From: Sulfurimonas hongkongensis
GTDB lineage: Bacteria; Campylobacterota; Campylobacteria; Campylobacterales; Sulfurimonadaceae
Assembly: GCF_000445475.1 (NCBI RefSeq)
Contig: NZ_AUPZ01000009.1
Coordinates: forward strand, 62,001-126,000
Direction of reading: 5' to 3'
DNA: 64,000 bases
Of the stretch, positions 56,887 to 64,000 are shown piece after piece. The notes beneath the pieces are model-generated. The model did not search any database. It was not told where the DNA came from and saw nothing but the letters and a program-made list of their open reading frames with translations. The translations under genes were made by a program, and so were the position numbers. How positions within the stretch are numbered: position 1 is the stretch's first letter; each line of letters begins with the position of its first letter.

Positions 56887-58179
56887 TTATCTCTTTGGAT
56901 ATGTTCCCATATCTTCATGGGCCTTTATTCTAAAAAAAGTATATGGGGCAAACTTCGTTGGTAATGTTATAGGATTGACATTTCCACTATGAACCTCTTC
57001 CCAGACTTTGCCATTTTTAGCTCTTAACATTTTTAGCTTTAAGTAGACTACGCCATCTCTTTCATATGTTGTGCCTATCTCATTATCAACTAACTCTATT
57101 TTTGAGTTTTTTGGAGCTACTACTTCAAGCTCACCATTTGGAAGAGTTTTATATTTACACATAAAAAACTCTCCACTTTCATCAGCTTGTCCACTTACTT
57201 GATGCGTGCCTAGCTGCATAGTAAAGTCTAAACTTTGTGTATCATGTTTTTCAAAAGGTCTTGAGATTAAGTAAGCATCTGTATAGCCACGATTTTGTAG
57301 ACTCTCTAGCTCGTACTGATATTTTCTAGCCTCATACTTGTCATCATAGTAGTCATCTATGGCATTTCTATATGCTTTTGCAGTTACTGCCGCGTAGTAA
57401 GATGTTTTTGTTCGACCTTCTATCTTTAGAGAATCTACAACTCCGCTATCTAGTATCTCATCTATATGAGAGGCAAGATTTAAGTCCTTTGAGTTCATAA
57501 TATAAGTCCCAACGCCCTCATCTTCTTCTAACTTAAAAAGTGTTCCCGTTTCAGGATTTGCAGCATAGATCTCATAAGGAAATCTACAATCATTAGCACA
57601 ACTTCCACGATTTGGAACTCGCCCACTTTGAAGAGTAGAGATAAGGCATCTTCCACTATATGCAAAACACATAGAACCATGAACAAAAACTTCAAGCTCT
57701 AGATCTGGAAGCTCTTTTTTTATAGCTACAAGGTCTTTTAGCGAAATCTCACGAGCCGTAATAATTCTAGTTGCCCCCATCTCATAAAAGATTTTTGCAT
57801 CTAAAACATTCATAACATTTGCTTGAGTTGATAGATGTATTGGGATTTGTGGAGCTAACTCATGGGCTAATTTTAAAACACCTGGAGTAGCGACTATAAA
57901 AGCATCAGGTTCTAACTCTGCCATAGCTAATATATGTTTTTTTAAAAGTGATAGTTGAGAGTTAAAAGGAAAGCCATTTATAGTTGCATAGACTTTTTTA
58001 CCTCGAGCATGAGCATAGTCGATACCCTCTTTAAACTCTTCCATACTAAACTCTTTTCCAGAGCGTATCCTGAGTGAGAAGTGGCTTACTCCACCATAAA
58101 CAGCATCAGCACCAAAGTCAAGTGCTATTTTTAGTTTCTCTAGAGTCCCTGCAGGGGAGAGTAGTTCAACTCTGCTCAT
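56887..58179 (-). CDS. Peptidase U32 family protein
   Basis: 430 residues. MSRVELLSPAGTLEKLKIALDFGADAVYGG is the U32 N-terminus. The family signature is FVHGSMCFAYSGRCLISTLQSGRVPNRGSCANDCRFPY, with clustered Cys residues. Homologues such as TrhP are needed for 5-hydroxyuridine in tRNA with a possible iron-sulfur cluster, while others degrade collagen. The tRNA-modification role is more likely. One-base overlap with the CheZ-like gene. Confidence 0.9.
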   Translation of the reverse strand: MSRVELLSPAGTLEKLKIALDFGADAVYGGVSHFSLRIRSGKEFSMEEFKEGIDYAHARGKKVYATINGFPFNSQLSLLKKHILAMAELEPDAFIVATPGVLKLAHELAPQIPIHLSTQANVMNVLDAKIFYEMGATRIITAREISLKDLVAIKKELPDLELEVFVHGSMCFAYSGRCLISTLQSGRVPNRGSCANDCRFPYEIYAANPETGTLFKLEEDEGVGTYIMNSKDLNLASHIDEILDSGVVDSLKIEGRTKTSYYAAVTAKAYRNAIDDYYDDKYEARKYQYELESLQNRGYTDAYLISRPFEKHDTQSLDFTMQLGTHQVSGQADESGEFFMCKYKTLPNGELEVVAPKNSKIELVDNEIGTTYERDGVVYLKLKMLRAKNGKVWEEVHSGNVNPITLPTKFAPYTFFRIKAHEDMGTYPKR

Positions 58180-58865
58180 TATTTTCCAAACTGCTCTAGT
58201 AGTGCTTCGATATCATCAGTAGATGCCAACTCATTATGCGTATCGCCTGCGATATGTTGAGCAGATGAGACTCTTTTTTCGTCTTCTATCTTACCTTCAA
58301 AAAGAGTGTTCATATATTTTGAAAGTGCGCGCATTACATTTATAACTCGCTCTATCTTTTGACGGTGAATATCTTGATATTGCATAATATCCATTACATT
58401 CATAATAGAGTCGCCACTATTTTGTAGTGCTTCTAAAGTTTGATTTATATCTTCTTGTGCTGCTTCATTTTTTTCTAACTGAGTCTTAAAAGCTTCAACA
58501 TCAGGAAATTTTGCACTAAGCTTGCTAAAGAGTTCAATATTTGAAACTATAACCTCTAAAGCATTTTGGGTGTTTGATTCTTTTTCCATCAAATCATTAC
58601 TAATAGCCTCAATGATGTCAAAAATCTCACTAGCTTTTTCTTCACCCTCTTTTGTTACATCATCTAGCTGATGCACCATCTTATTTTCATCCGTAGCAGG
58701 TAGTGGCCAATGATGAGATGTTTTTTCACTATATCCAGCAGGAACACCACTATCTGCTAAGCTCTCATCAAGCTCTTTATCATCTGATTCTTTTACATCA
58801 TCTTCAAAATCATCAAAATCATCGATTTCTCCATTCATCATAGCATCTAATTCTTCTTGAGTCAT
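58179..58865 (-). CDS. cheZ: CheZ-like chemotaxis phosphatase
   Basis: 228 residues. Acidic N-terminus, long helices, and the active-site-like helix VMDIMQYQDIHRQKIERVINVMRALS, where Asp and Gln match the D-x-x-x-Q pattern used by CheZ to attack CheY-P. It ends with a short C-terminal peptide (STDDIEALLEQFGK) like the CheY-binding tail. This matches the remote CheZ of Helicobacter and relatives (HP0170 type). Confidence 0.85.
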   Translation of the reverse strand: MTQEELDAMMNGEIDDFDDFEDDVKESDDKELDESLADSGVPAGYSEKTSHHWPLPATDENKMVHQLDDVTKEGEEKASEIFDIIEAISNDLMEKESNTQNALEVIVSNIELFSKLSAKFPDVEAFKTQLEKNEAAQEDINQTLEALQNSGDSIMNVMDIMQYQDIHRQKIERVINVMRALSKYMNTLFEGKIEDEKRVSSAQHIAGDTHNELASTDDIEALLEQFGK

Positions 58866-58944
58866 TTTTGTTTTCCCTAGCCAAATTTATTTATTGTCAC
58901 TATAATAGCATAAAATTCTATAAGTTTTATTTCAGAGGCACAAA

Positions 58945-59724
58945 ATGATAGTCGATTTACACAACCATACTCCGCTTTGCAACCACGCTGAGGGAGAACT
59001 GTTTAAATATGTTGAAAAAGCCCTTGCAACTGGTACAAAACAGTTTGGTTTTGCAGATCATGCACCTATGAAGTTTGATACAAAATATCGTATGAAGTTT
59101 GATGAAATGAAAAGCTATGAAAAAGAAGTTCTAGATTTAAGAGATAAGTACAAAAATAAAATAGATATCCTTTTAGCTTATGAAGTTGATTTTCTTAATG
59201 GTTATATGGATAAAAGAGTATTAGAAGCAGATGTTGACTATCTCATAGGCTCTGTTCATTTTATAGATGAGTGGGGATTTGACAACCCTGAGTTTATCGG
59301 TCATTATGAGCATGAAGACATAGATATTATTTGGCAAAAATATTTTGATGCCGTAAGAGATATGGCAAAGAGTGGACTCTTTGATATAGTAGGACATCTT
59401 GATTTGATAAAAGTGTTTAAATTTATGCCAAAAAAAGATATAAGTCTCATTGCAAAAGAGACACTACAAGCTATAAAAGATGCAGATATGGTTATAGAGT
59501 TAAATATGGCAGGATTTAGAAAACCAGTGGCTGAACAATATCCTTCCATCAGCCTCTTAAAAGATGCTTATAGGCTAAATATTCCTATCACTTTTAGCTC
59601 AGATGCACACAAACCAGAACAGGTCTCTCTCTTTGCTAAAGAACTTGTAAATCTTGCAAGAGATGTGGGTTATCAAGAGTGTGCAACCTTTAAAAAAAGA
59701 AAAAGAGAGATGCTAAAATTTTAG
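58945..59724 (+). CDS. PHP-family histidinol-phosphatase
   Basis: 259 residues, full length. Metal ligands are seen in DLHNHTPLCNHAEG, AYEVDF, IGSVHFID, DIVGHLDLIK and ITFSSDAHKP. These match HisK-type histidinol-phosphate phosphatases, which act in histidine synthesis, though a related PHP hydrolase is possible. Overlaps the convergent truncated haemoglobin gene by 4 nt. Confidence 0.88.
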   Translation: MIVDLHNHTPLCNHAEGELFKYVEKALATGTKQFGFADHAPMKFDTKYRMKFDEMKSYEKEVLDLRDKYKNKIDILLAYEVDFLNGYMDKRVLEADVDYLIGSVHFIDEWGFDNPEFIGHYEHEDIDIIWQKYFDAVRDMAKSGLFDIVGHLDLIKVFKFMPKKDISLIAKETLQAIKDADMVIELNMAGFRKPVAEQYPSISLLKDAYRLNIPITFSSDAHKPEQVSLFAKELVNLARDVGYQECATFKKRKREMLKF

Positions 59725-60164
59725 CTTTTAGTATTTACAAGCCACATAGAAAACACATCTAAATAATTCCAAAAACTCTCTATATACTCCTCCGTAATCC
59801 CTTCATCAACAAGAGCCTCTAGAAGTGGAGCATAGAGAGCCAACCATGTTTTTCTACCATTTTCATCGATTCGAAATGGGGCATGTCTTCCAACCATTCT
59901 AGGTTCGCCACGACTCAGTTCGAAATATCTAGGTCCACCACAAATCTGGATAAGAAAATCAAAAGCATGTTGCTTTGCATCATCAAAATCCTCTTCATCA
60001 TATATAGGAAATAAAAAAGCAATGTCGCTTGTCTTTATAGACTCGTAATGGTCATAAACCAGCTTTTTAAATCTCTCCTCTCCTACCTCATGTAAAAAAC
60101 CAGGATGTGGTTTTGTGACCGGTGGTCTAACACCTATTTGTCCATCGCTTATTGTTAGTTTCAT
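59721..60164 (-). CDS. Group II truncated haemoglobin
   Basis: 147 residues. The core ICGGPRYFELSRGEPRMVGRHAPFRIDENGRKTWLALYAPLL contains the proximal-His region (RHAPF) and the WL motif typical of TrHb group II (TrHbO). An N-terminal extension of about 20 residues precedes the globin. Likely role is oxygen or NO handling. Single gene. Confidence 0.85.
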   Translation of the reverse strand: MKLTISDGQIGVRPPVTKPHPGFLHEVGEERFKKLVYDHYESIKTSDIAFLFPIYDEEDFDDAKQHAFDFLIQICGGPRYFELSRGEPRMVGRHAPFRIDENGRKTWLALYAPLLEALVDEGITEEYIESFWNYLDVFSMWLVNTKS

Positions 60165-60336
60165 AAAAAACCCTTAAAAAATTTGTTAAAATTATACAAA
60201 AAAAAAGAAACAAGGATCGGCGTATCGCTAAACTTTATTTGGCCTACTAAAGCACATAAACCCTATTTTTTTCTTCTTAGCATATTCTATAAAATATTTG
60301 CAAAAATTTATAAAGTCCTTTTAAAGATTAGCTTTG

Positions 60337-60342
60337 TATAAT
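60337..60342 (+). promoter_or_regulatory. -10 box upstream of trxA
   Basis: Consensus TATAAT with a TG two bases upstream-like context (TTTGTATAATAC), 32 nt before the trxA ATG. No clear -35 element. The rest of the gap 60165-60373 is AT-rich with nothing recognised. Confidence 0.55.
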
Positions 60343-60373
60343 ACTTCCATATAAATTTAATAAGGAAATTGTG

Positions 60374-60694
60374 ATGAGTAAATATATAGAATTAACTAGT
60401 GCAGATTTTGAAGCAACTTTAAGTGAAGGTGTATCTTTAGTAGACTTTTGGGCTCCATGGTGTGGACCTTGTCGTATGATTGCACCTGTGATTGAAGAGT
60501 TAGCGGAAGACTTTGATGGTAAGGCTAAAATTTGTAAAGTAAACACTGATGAAGAGCAAGATATCGCTGTTAAATTTGGTATCCGCTCTATTCCAACTAT
60601 CATGTTTTTTAAAGATGGCGAAATGGTAGATCAAGTTGTTGGAGCACAGTCAAAACAAGCTCTAGCTGAAAAAATCAACGCTCTTTTAGCGTAA
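60374..60694 (+). CDS. trxA: Thioredoxin
   Basis: 106 residues from the ATG at 60374; a GTG directly before it (60371) is the alternative. Active site W29-C30-G-P-C33 and the cis-Pro loop SIPTIMFF. Reduced by TrxB, encoded at 61325. RBS TAAGGA precedes. Confidence 0.97.
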   Translation: MSKYIELTSADFEATLSEGVSLVDFWAPWCGPCRMIAPVIEELAEDFDGKAKICKVNTDEEQDIAVKFGIRSIPTIMFFKDGEMVDQVVGAQSKQALAEKINALLA

Positions 60695-60711
60695 CGTAAA
60701 GAGTTTAAGTA

Positions 60712-61200
60712 GTGTCAAGAGTAAGAGGCAAAAGCCTCTTTTCTCTCTCTACTCTTCTAGCTTCGTTTTTTGGTGCCGCTATGATAGCTGGTGCTTTTGC
60801 TTACTTCAACTATAAATTTTCAGAGTACAAGTTCATAGATTTTAAGGAGTTTGTTTTTTATGAAAAAAGCGATGTTTTTCTTCCAGAAGAAGAAAAGTAT
60901 ATAGTTGTCTTTTATAGCTCTAAAGATCCAAACACTATGGACTTACTCTCTCAAACAAAACTTAAGCTCCCAATACTAGCAATCGACTACTACAATGAAG
61001 TTAGACAAAACAGTGAGGGTACTACTTTTTTAAGAAGTGGAACAAAGACTTCACTAAGCTTTATCCAACGCTTTAATATCTACGAATCCCCTTCTATTTT
61101 TTTTATAAAAAAATCACAAGAGCAGATTTATAAACAAGATAGTATGATACGAAAATTAGATAATTTGCAAGAATTGTCAAAAAATGTTGATTTATTATAA
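60712..61200 (+). CDS. Membrane-anchored hypothetical protein, possibly thioredoxin-like
   Basis: 162 residues from a GTG at 60712. One N-terminal membrane helix (about 11-32) and a periplasmic part. The string EEKYIVVFYSSKDPN ... ESPSIFFIKKS has the strand order of a thioredoxin fold but lacks a CxxC. It lies 17 nt after trxA and before trxB, so it may belong to the thioredoxin cluster. Confidence 0.65.
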   Translation: MSRVRGKSLFSLSTLLASFFGAAMIAGAFAYFNYKFSEYKFIDFKEFVFYEKSDVFLPEEEKYIVVFYSSKDPNTMDLLSQTKLKLPILAIDYYNEVRQNSEGTTFLRSGTKTSLSFIQRFNIYESPSIFFIKKSQEQIYKQDSMIRKLDNLQELSKNVDLL

Positions 61201-61275
61201 TTCTAACTCAATAGGTTTAGTGCCACAACGGTTTAGCAATGGTATTTTAGCTTCGTTTTAGTGCTATCATAAGTG

Positions 61276-61320
61276 TAAGATGAAGAGTTTTTTTCATCTT
61301 ATAAAGTAAAATTAAGGAAT
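61276..61320 (+). promoter_or_regulatory. Leader hairpin and RBS block before trxB
   Basis: A 9-bp stem (TAAGATGAA 61276-61284 with TTCATCTTA 61293-61301), then AAGTAAAATTAAGGAAT ending just before the ATG. Positions 61280-61320 are about 85 percent identical by eye to 62445-62485 before dapB. Confidence 0.6.
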
Positions 61321-61324
61321 AAAG

Positions 61325-62266
61325 ATGATTTTAGATTGTGCAATTATAGGTGGTGGACCCGCTGGTCTTACAGCTGGGCTCTATACTACTCGCGGTGGTT
61401 TAGAAAATGTTGTGATGTTTGAAAAAGGAATGCCTGGTGGGCAAATTACTCAAAGTTCAGAGATAGAAAACTATCCAGGTGCAACTGGTGAGATTACTGG
61501 TATGGAACTTATGGAACCATGGCCTAAGCAGTGTCAAAGATTTGGTCTAAAACACGAAATGGTAGAAGTTACAAGAGTACGTAAAGATGGTGACTTGTTT
61601 AAAATACATAAAGGTGATGGAACAGTTACTGATGCACATAGTGTTATCATAGCAACTGGCTCATCTCCAAGACGTGCTGACTTTGCTGGAGAAGATGAAT
61701 TTTTTGGAAAAGGTGTAAGCACTTGTGCAACTTGTGATGGATTTTTCTACAAAGGAAAAGAAGTAGCTGTTATCGGTGGTGGAGACACTGCTCTAGAAGA
61801 AGCACTATATTTGGCAAAAATATGTTCTAAAGTATATCTGATTCATAGAAGAGATACATTTAGAGCATCTCCAAACACTGTAAAGAGAGTTGAAAAATCT
61901 GAAAAGATAGAGCTAGTTTTAAACTCTACTCCTGATGAAGTCTATGGAGATAAGATGGGAGTAACTGGCATTAGAGTTAAAAACAAAGATGGCGAGCTTC
62001 GCGACATCGAGGTTCCAGGTGTATTTACTTTTGTTGGAAATGATGTAAACAACCAAACTCTAAAACAAGAAGATGGTAGCTTTTTATGCGATATGAACGA
62101 CAAGGGTGAAGTTATAGTTGATATTAGCATGAACACTTCTGTAAAAGGTCTCTTTGCGGCAGGAGATATGAGAATAGCAGCTCCAAAGCAAGTTGTAAGT
62201 GCAGCTGGAGATGGTGCAGTAGCAGCTCTTCAAGCTATCTCTTTTGTAGATGAAAAACTAGGCTAA
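61325..62266 (+). CDS. trxB: Thioredoxin reductase
   Basis: 313 residues. FAD-binding [35 protein letters not shown], redox pair C134-A-T-C137-D, NADPH-binding [13 protein letters not shown] and C-terminal [27 protein letters not shown]. Transfers electrons from NADPH to TrxA. Confidence 0.97.
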   Translation: MILDCAIIGGGPAGLTAGLYTTRGGLENVVMFEKGMPGGQITQSSEIENYPGATGEITGMELMEPWPKQCQRFGLKHEMVEVTRVRKDGDLFKIHKGDGTVTDAHSVIIATGSSPRRADFAGEDEFFGKGVSTCATCDGFFYKGKEVAVIGGGDTALEEALYLAKICSKVYLIHRRDTFRASPNTVKRVEKSEKIELVLNSTPDEVYGDKMGVTGIRVKNKDGELRDIEVPGVFTFVGNDVNNQTLKQEDGSFLCDMNDKGEVIVDISMNTSVKGLFAAGDMRIAAPKQVVSAAGDGAVAALQAISFVDEKLG

Positions 62267-62267
62267 A

Positions 62268-62440
62268 AGAGGCACAAGTGCCGAGGGCTTCCTGCCGAAG
62301 GAATCCAAGCGATAGCGTAGGTAGCGGAATTACTTCCGATACCGTGACAAAATAAGCAGAGGCACAAGTGCCGAGGGCTTCCTGCCGAAGGAATCCAAGC
62401 GATAGCGTAGGTAGCGGAATTACTTCCGATACCGTGACAA
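62268..62440. repeat. Two copies of an 83-bp structured repeat after trxB
   Basis: Units at 62268-62350 and 62358-62440 appear identical, with a 90-bp period. Each can fold into three hairpins: GGCAC-AA-GTGCC; GGCTTCC/GGAATCC; and a longer GGTAGCGGAA-TTAC-TTCCGATACC stem. It starts 2 nt after the trxB stop. No protein is supported. Confidence 0.85.
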
Positions 62441-62442
62441 AT

Positions 62443-62485
62443 AAATGAAGGGTTTCCTTCATTTTACAAAGTAAAATTAAGGAAT
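62443..62485 (+). promoter_or_regulatory. Leader hairpin and RBS block before dapB
   Basis: AAATGAAGG (62443-62451) pairs with CCTTCATTT (62456-62464), followed by AAGTAAAATTAAGGAAT. It parallels the block before trxB; the stem differs in sequence but stays paired. Confidence 0.6.
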
Positions 62486-62491
62486 TTTTGT

Positions 62492-63259
62492 ATGGTAAAA
62501 GTTGGAGTTTTTGGGGCAAATGGTAGAGTTGGGCAACTAGTCATAGATGATTTAAAAAAGACTGATGATATTAGTCTGAGTTCAGTATTTGTTAGAGAGA
62601 AACTAAACTTCTCTATAGACCCATCAATCCTAGTTAGCACGAATGTAAAATCATTTTTAAAAGCTTGTGATATTGTTATAGATTTCTCTCTTCCTAAAGC
62701 TTGTGAAACCTTACTTGAAGCTGCCATAGAGACTCCTACGCCTCTTGTTATTGGCACTACAGGATTAAGTATGCATCAGCTAAATCTAATAAAGCAAGCA
62801 AGTGAAAGCATGCCAGTCCTTTACGCTACAAATATGTCTTTAGGTGTAGCACTTTTAAACAAACTAGTACACCAAGCATCAGCTGCGTTAGAGGGTTTTG
62901 ATATAGAGATAGTTGAGATGCACCATAAACATAAAAAAGATGCACCAAGTGGAACCGCACTAACTCTAGGTGAATCAGCAGCAACTGCCCGTGGACTTGA
63001 CTTAAATAACGTTCGCATAAGTGGAAGAGATGGAAACATTGGCGAGCGCACTAAAGATGAAATATCTGTTATGGCTCTAAGAGGTGGAGATATTGTAGGT
63101 CGTCATACTGTTGGCTTTTACAATGATGGAGAGTTTATAGAGCTAAACCATACTGCAACTTCTAGAAACACCTTTAGTAAGGGAGCTATAAGAGCTGCCT
63201 CGTGGCTTGTAGGAAAAGAAATTGGACTTTACTCCATAAGTGATTGCTTGGAGTTATAA
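62492..63259 (+). CDS. dapB: 4-hydroxy-tetrahydrodipicolinate reductase
   Basis: 255 residues. Nucleotide-binding VFGANGRVGQL, IGTTGLSMHQL, and the catalytic/substrate motif EMHHKHKKDAPSGTALTLGE. Ends with ASRNTFSKGAIRAASWL. Acts in lysine and diaminopimelate synthesis. Confidence 0.97.
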   Translation: MVKVGVFGANGRVGQLVIDDLKKTDDISLSSVFVREKLNFSIDPSILVSTNVKSFLKACDIVIDFSLPKACETLLEAAIETPTPLVIGTTGLSMHQLNLIKQASESMPVLYATNMSLGVALLNKLVHQASAALEGFDIEIVEMHHKHKKDAPSGTALTLGESAATARGLDLNNVRISGRDGNIGERTKDEISVMALRGGDIVGRHTVGFYNDGEFIELNHTATSRNTFSKGAIRAASWLVGKEIGLYSISDCLEL

Positions 63260-63328
63260 GTATTATAAAAAATTTAAGACAATTCAAGTATACTTCCAAA
63301 ATAGTTATACTCTAAACAAGGAAAAATT

Positions 63329-64000
63329 TTGCGAGAAGATGTTAATGAAAAGTGTGCAGTTGTAGGTATTTACGGTCATAAAGAAGCTTCAAGATTAGCT
63401 TATTTTGCACTTCATGCACTTCAACATCGTGGACAAGAAGCGGCAGGAATAAGCTCCGCTGATGGGGAAAAACTCTACACTATTAAAAAGCGTGGATTAG
63501 TTATGCGTGTTTTTGATGAAGCAAAATTAAAAACACTTAGCGGATCTAGTGCTATTGGACATACTCGCTATTCAACCGCTGGAAATGACTCTATTTTAGA
63601 TGCTCAACCAGTATTTGCCAGATATGATTTAGGCGAAATGGCAATAGTTCACAATGGAAATCTTACAAATGCTGATGAGATTAGAAATAGACTTATAGAA
63701 AAAGGTGCGATTTTTCAAACATTTATGGATACAGAAAATCTTATCCACCTTATAGCAAAAAGTGAGCAAAAAAAACTTCTAGCTAGAATTATAGATGCAG
63801 TTCAAAGAATTGAGGGTGCATTTTCACTTGTATTTTTAAGCAGAACAAAAATGTTTGCAATGCGTGATAGACACGGTTTCCGCCCTCTTAGTCTAGGTCT
63901 TCTTCCAAATGGTGGATATATTGTTGCATCTGAGACCTGTGCTTTTGACTTGGTTGGTGCTGAGTTTATAAGAGATGTGGAGCCCGGCGAACTTCTGATT
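63329..64000 (+). CDS. purF: Amidophosphoribosyltransferase (3' end outside window)
   Basis: 224 codons visible from a TTG at 63329, preceded by AAGGA at 5-nt spacing. The product starts MREDVNEKCAVVGIYGHKEA; C9 would be the N-terminal nucleophile after removal of a short propeptide. Class II glutamine amidotransferase motifs follow: ALQHRGQEAAGI, GHTRYSTAG, QPVFARY, AIVHNGNLTN, FMDTENLIHLIA and FAMRDRHGFRPLSLG. First step of purine synthesis. Confidence 0.95.
   Translation, partial: MREDVNEKCAVVGIYGHKEASRLAYFALHALQHRGQEAAGISSADGEKLYTIKKRGLVMRVFDEAKLKTLSGSSAIGHTRYSTAGNDSILDAQPVFARYDLGEMAIVHNGNLTNADEIRNRLIEKGAIFQTFMDTENLIHLIAKSEQKKLLARIIDAVQRIEGAFSLVFLSRTKMFAMRDRHGFRPLSLGLLPNGGYIVASETCAFDLVGAEFIRDVEPGELLI

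Noticed and set aside
62268-62440. The tandem repeat as a CRISPR array
   Set aside because: Units are 83 bp with only 7 bp between them and contain several internal hairpins; there are no unique spacers.
62235-62519. Minus-strand frame with a repeated 30-residue unit after trxB
   Set aside because: The repetition comes from the 83-bp DNA repeat; the frame has no RBS and overlaps dapB and trxB ends.

Overview
The window looks like a chromosomal segment of a Sulfurimonas-like member of the Campylobacterota (Epsilonproteobacteria). Supporting signs are low-GC coding, the S10/spc ribosomal operon order, futalosine-route MqnA, the CheZ-like phosphatase of this phylum, many c-di-GMP proteins with DAHL, hemerythrin or CZB sensors, a 7TMR-DISM kinase, and a Cas9 that resembles Nitratifractor Cas9 closely along most of its length. 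The species assignment is inference; no rRNA or tRNA gene was found.

Layout. 1-9400 (minus): secY (cut by the window start) through rpsJ, the contiguous spc and S10 clusters, with a good promoter and leader hairpin upstream of rpsJ and two strong hairpins between rpsN and rpsH. 9470-17823: an AAA_14-type ATPase overlapping rnhB, a moeA-moaE-moaD molybdopterin block, mqnA, a di-heme cytochrome c peroxidase overlapping a DAHL-GGDEF-EAL protein, and a hemerythrin-like protein. 18117-27104: malic enzyme, then a four-gene surface/signalling cluster (TPR/beta-barrel protein, FecR protein with a Pro/Glu/Thr repeat linker, RTX-like protein, CHASE2 adenylate cyclase). 27441-34079: FNT channel, ADP-ribosylglycohydrolase homologue, two small membrane proteins, and a MacA-MacB-TolC type efflux operon.

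34080-38601 is the most unusual part: a type II-C CRISPR locus in which Cas9 and Cas1 are one continuous 1224-residue reading frame. The Cas9 part keeps RuvC and HNH residues but stops before the PAM-interacting region. The Cas1 part keeps its catalytic residues but lacks its N-terminal domain. cas2 follows with a short overlap. A plus-strand tracrRNA candidate and only one recognisable CRISPR repeat lie next to it, and the anti-repeat abuts the remnant of a MazEF-like toxin-antitoxin pair. The simplest reading is an in-frame deletion between cas9 and cas1 in a shrinking locus; a working fused effector/integrase is the exciting alternative.

38675-64000: aguB, a SLAC1/TehA transporter with a DUF302 protein, an orphan DISM histidine kinase, the modA-TOBE-modB-modC molybdate uptake operon (which pairs with the moa/moe block), a 1063-residue hemerythrin-GAF-PAS-GGDEF-EAL-CZB protein, recD2, hemD, glyQ, a DUF89 protein, purE, a U32 protease family protein, cheZ-like, PHP phosphatase, truncated haemoglobin, trxA/trxB, dapB and the start of purF. 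Intergenic gaps carry mosaic palindromic repeats, an 83-bp structured tandem repeat and a duplicated leader hairpin before trxB and dapB.
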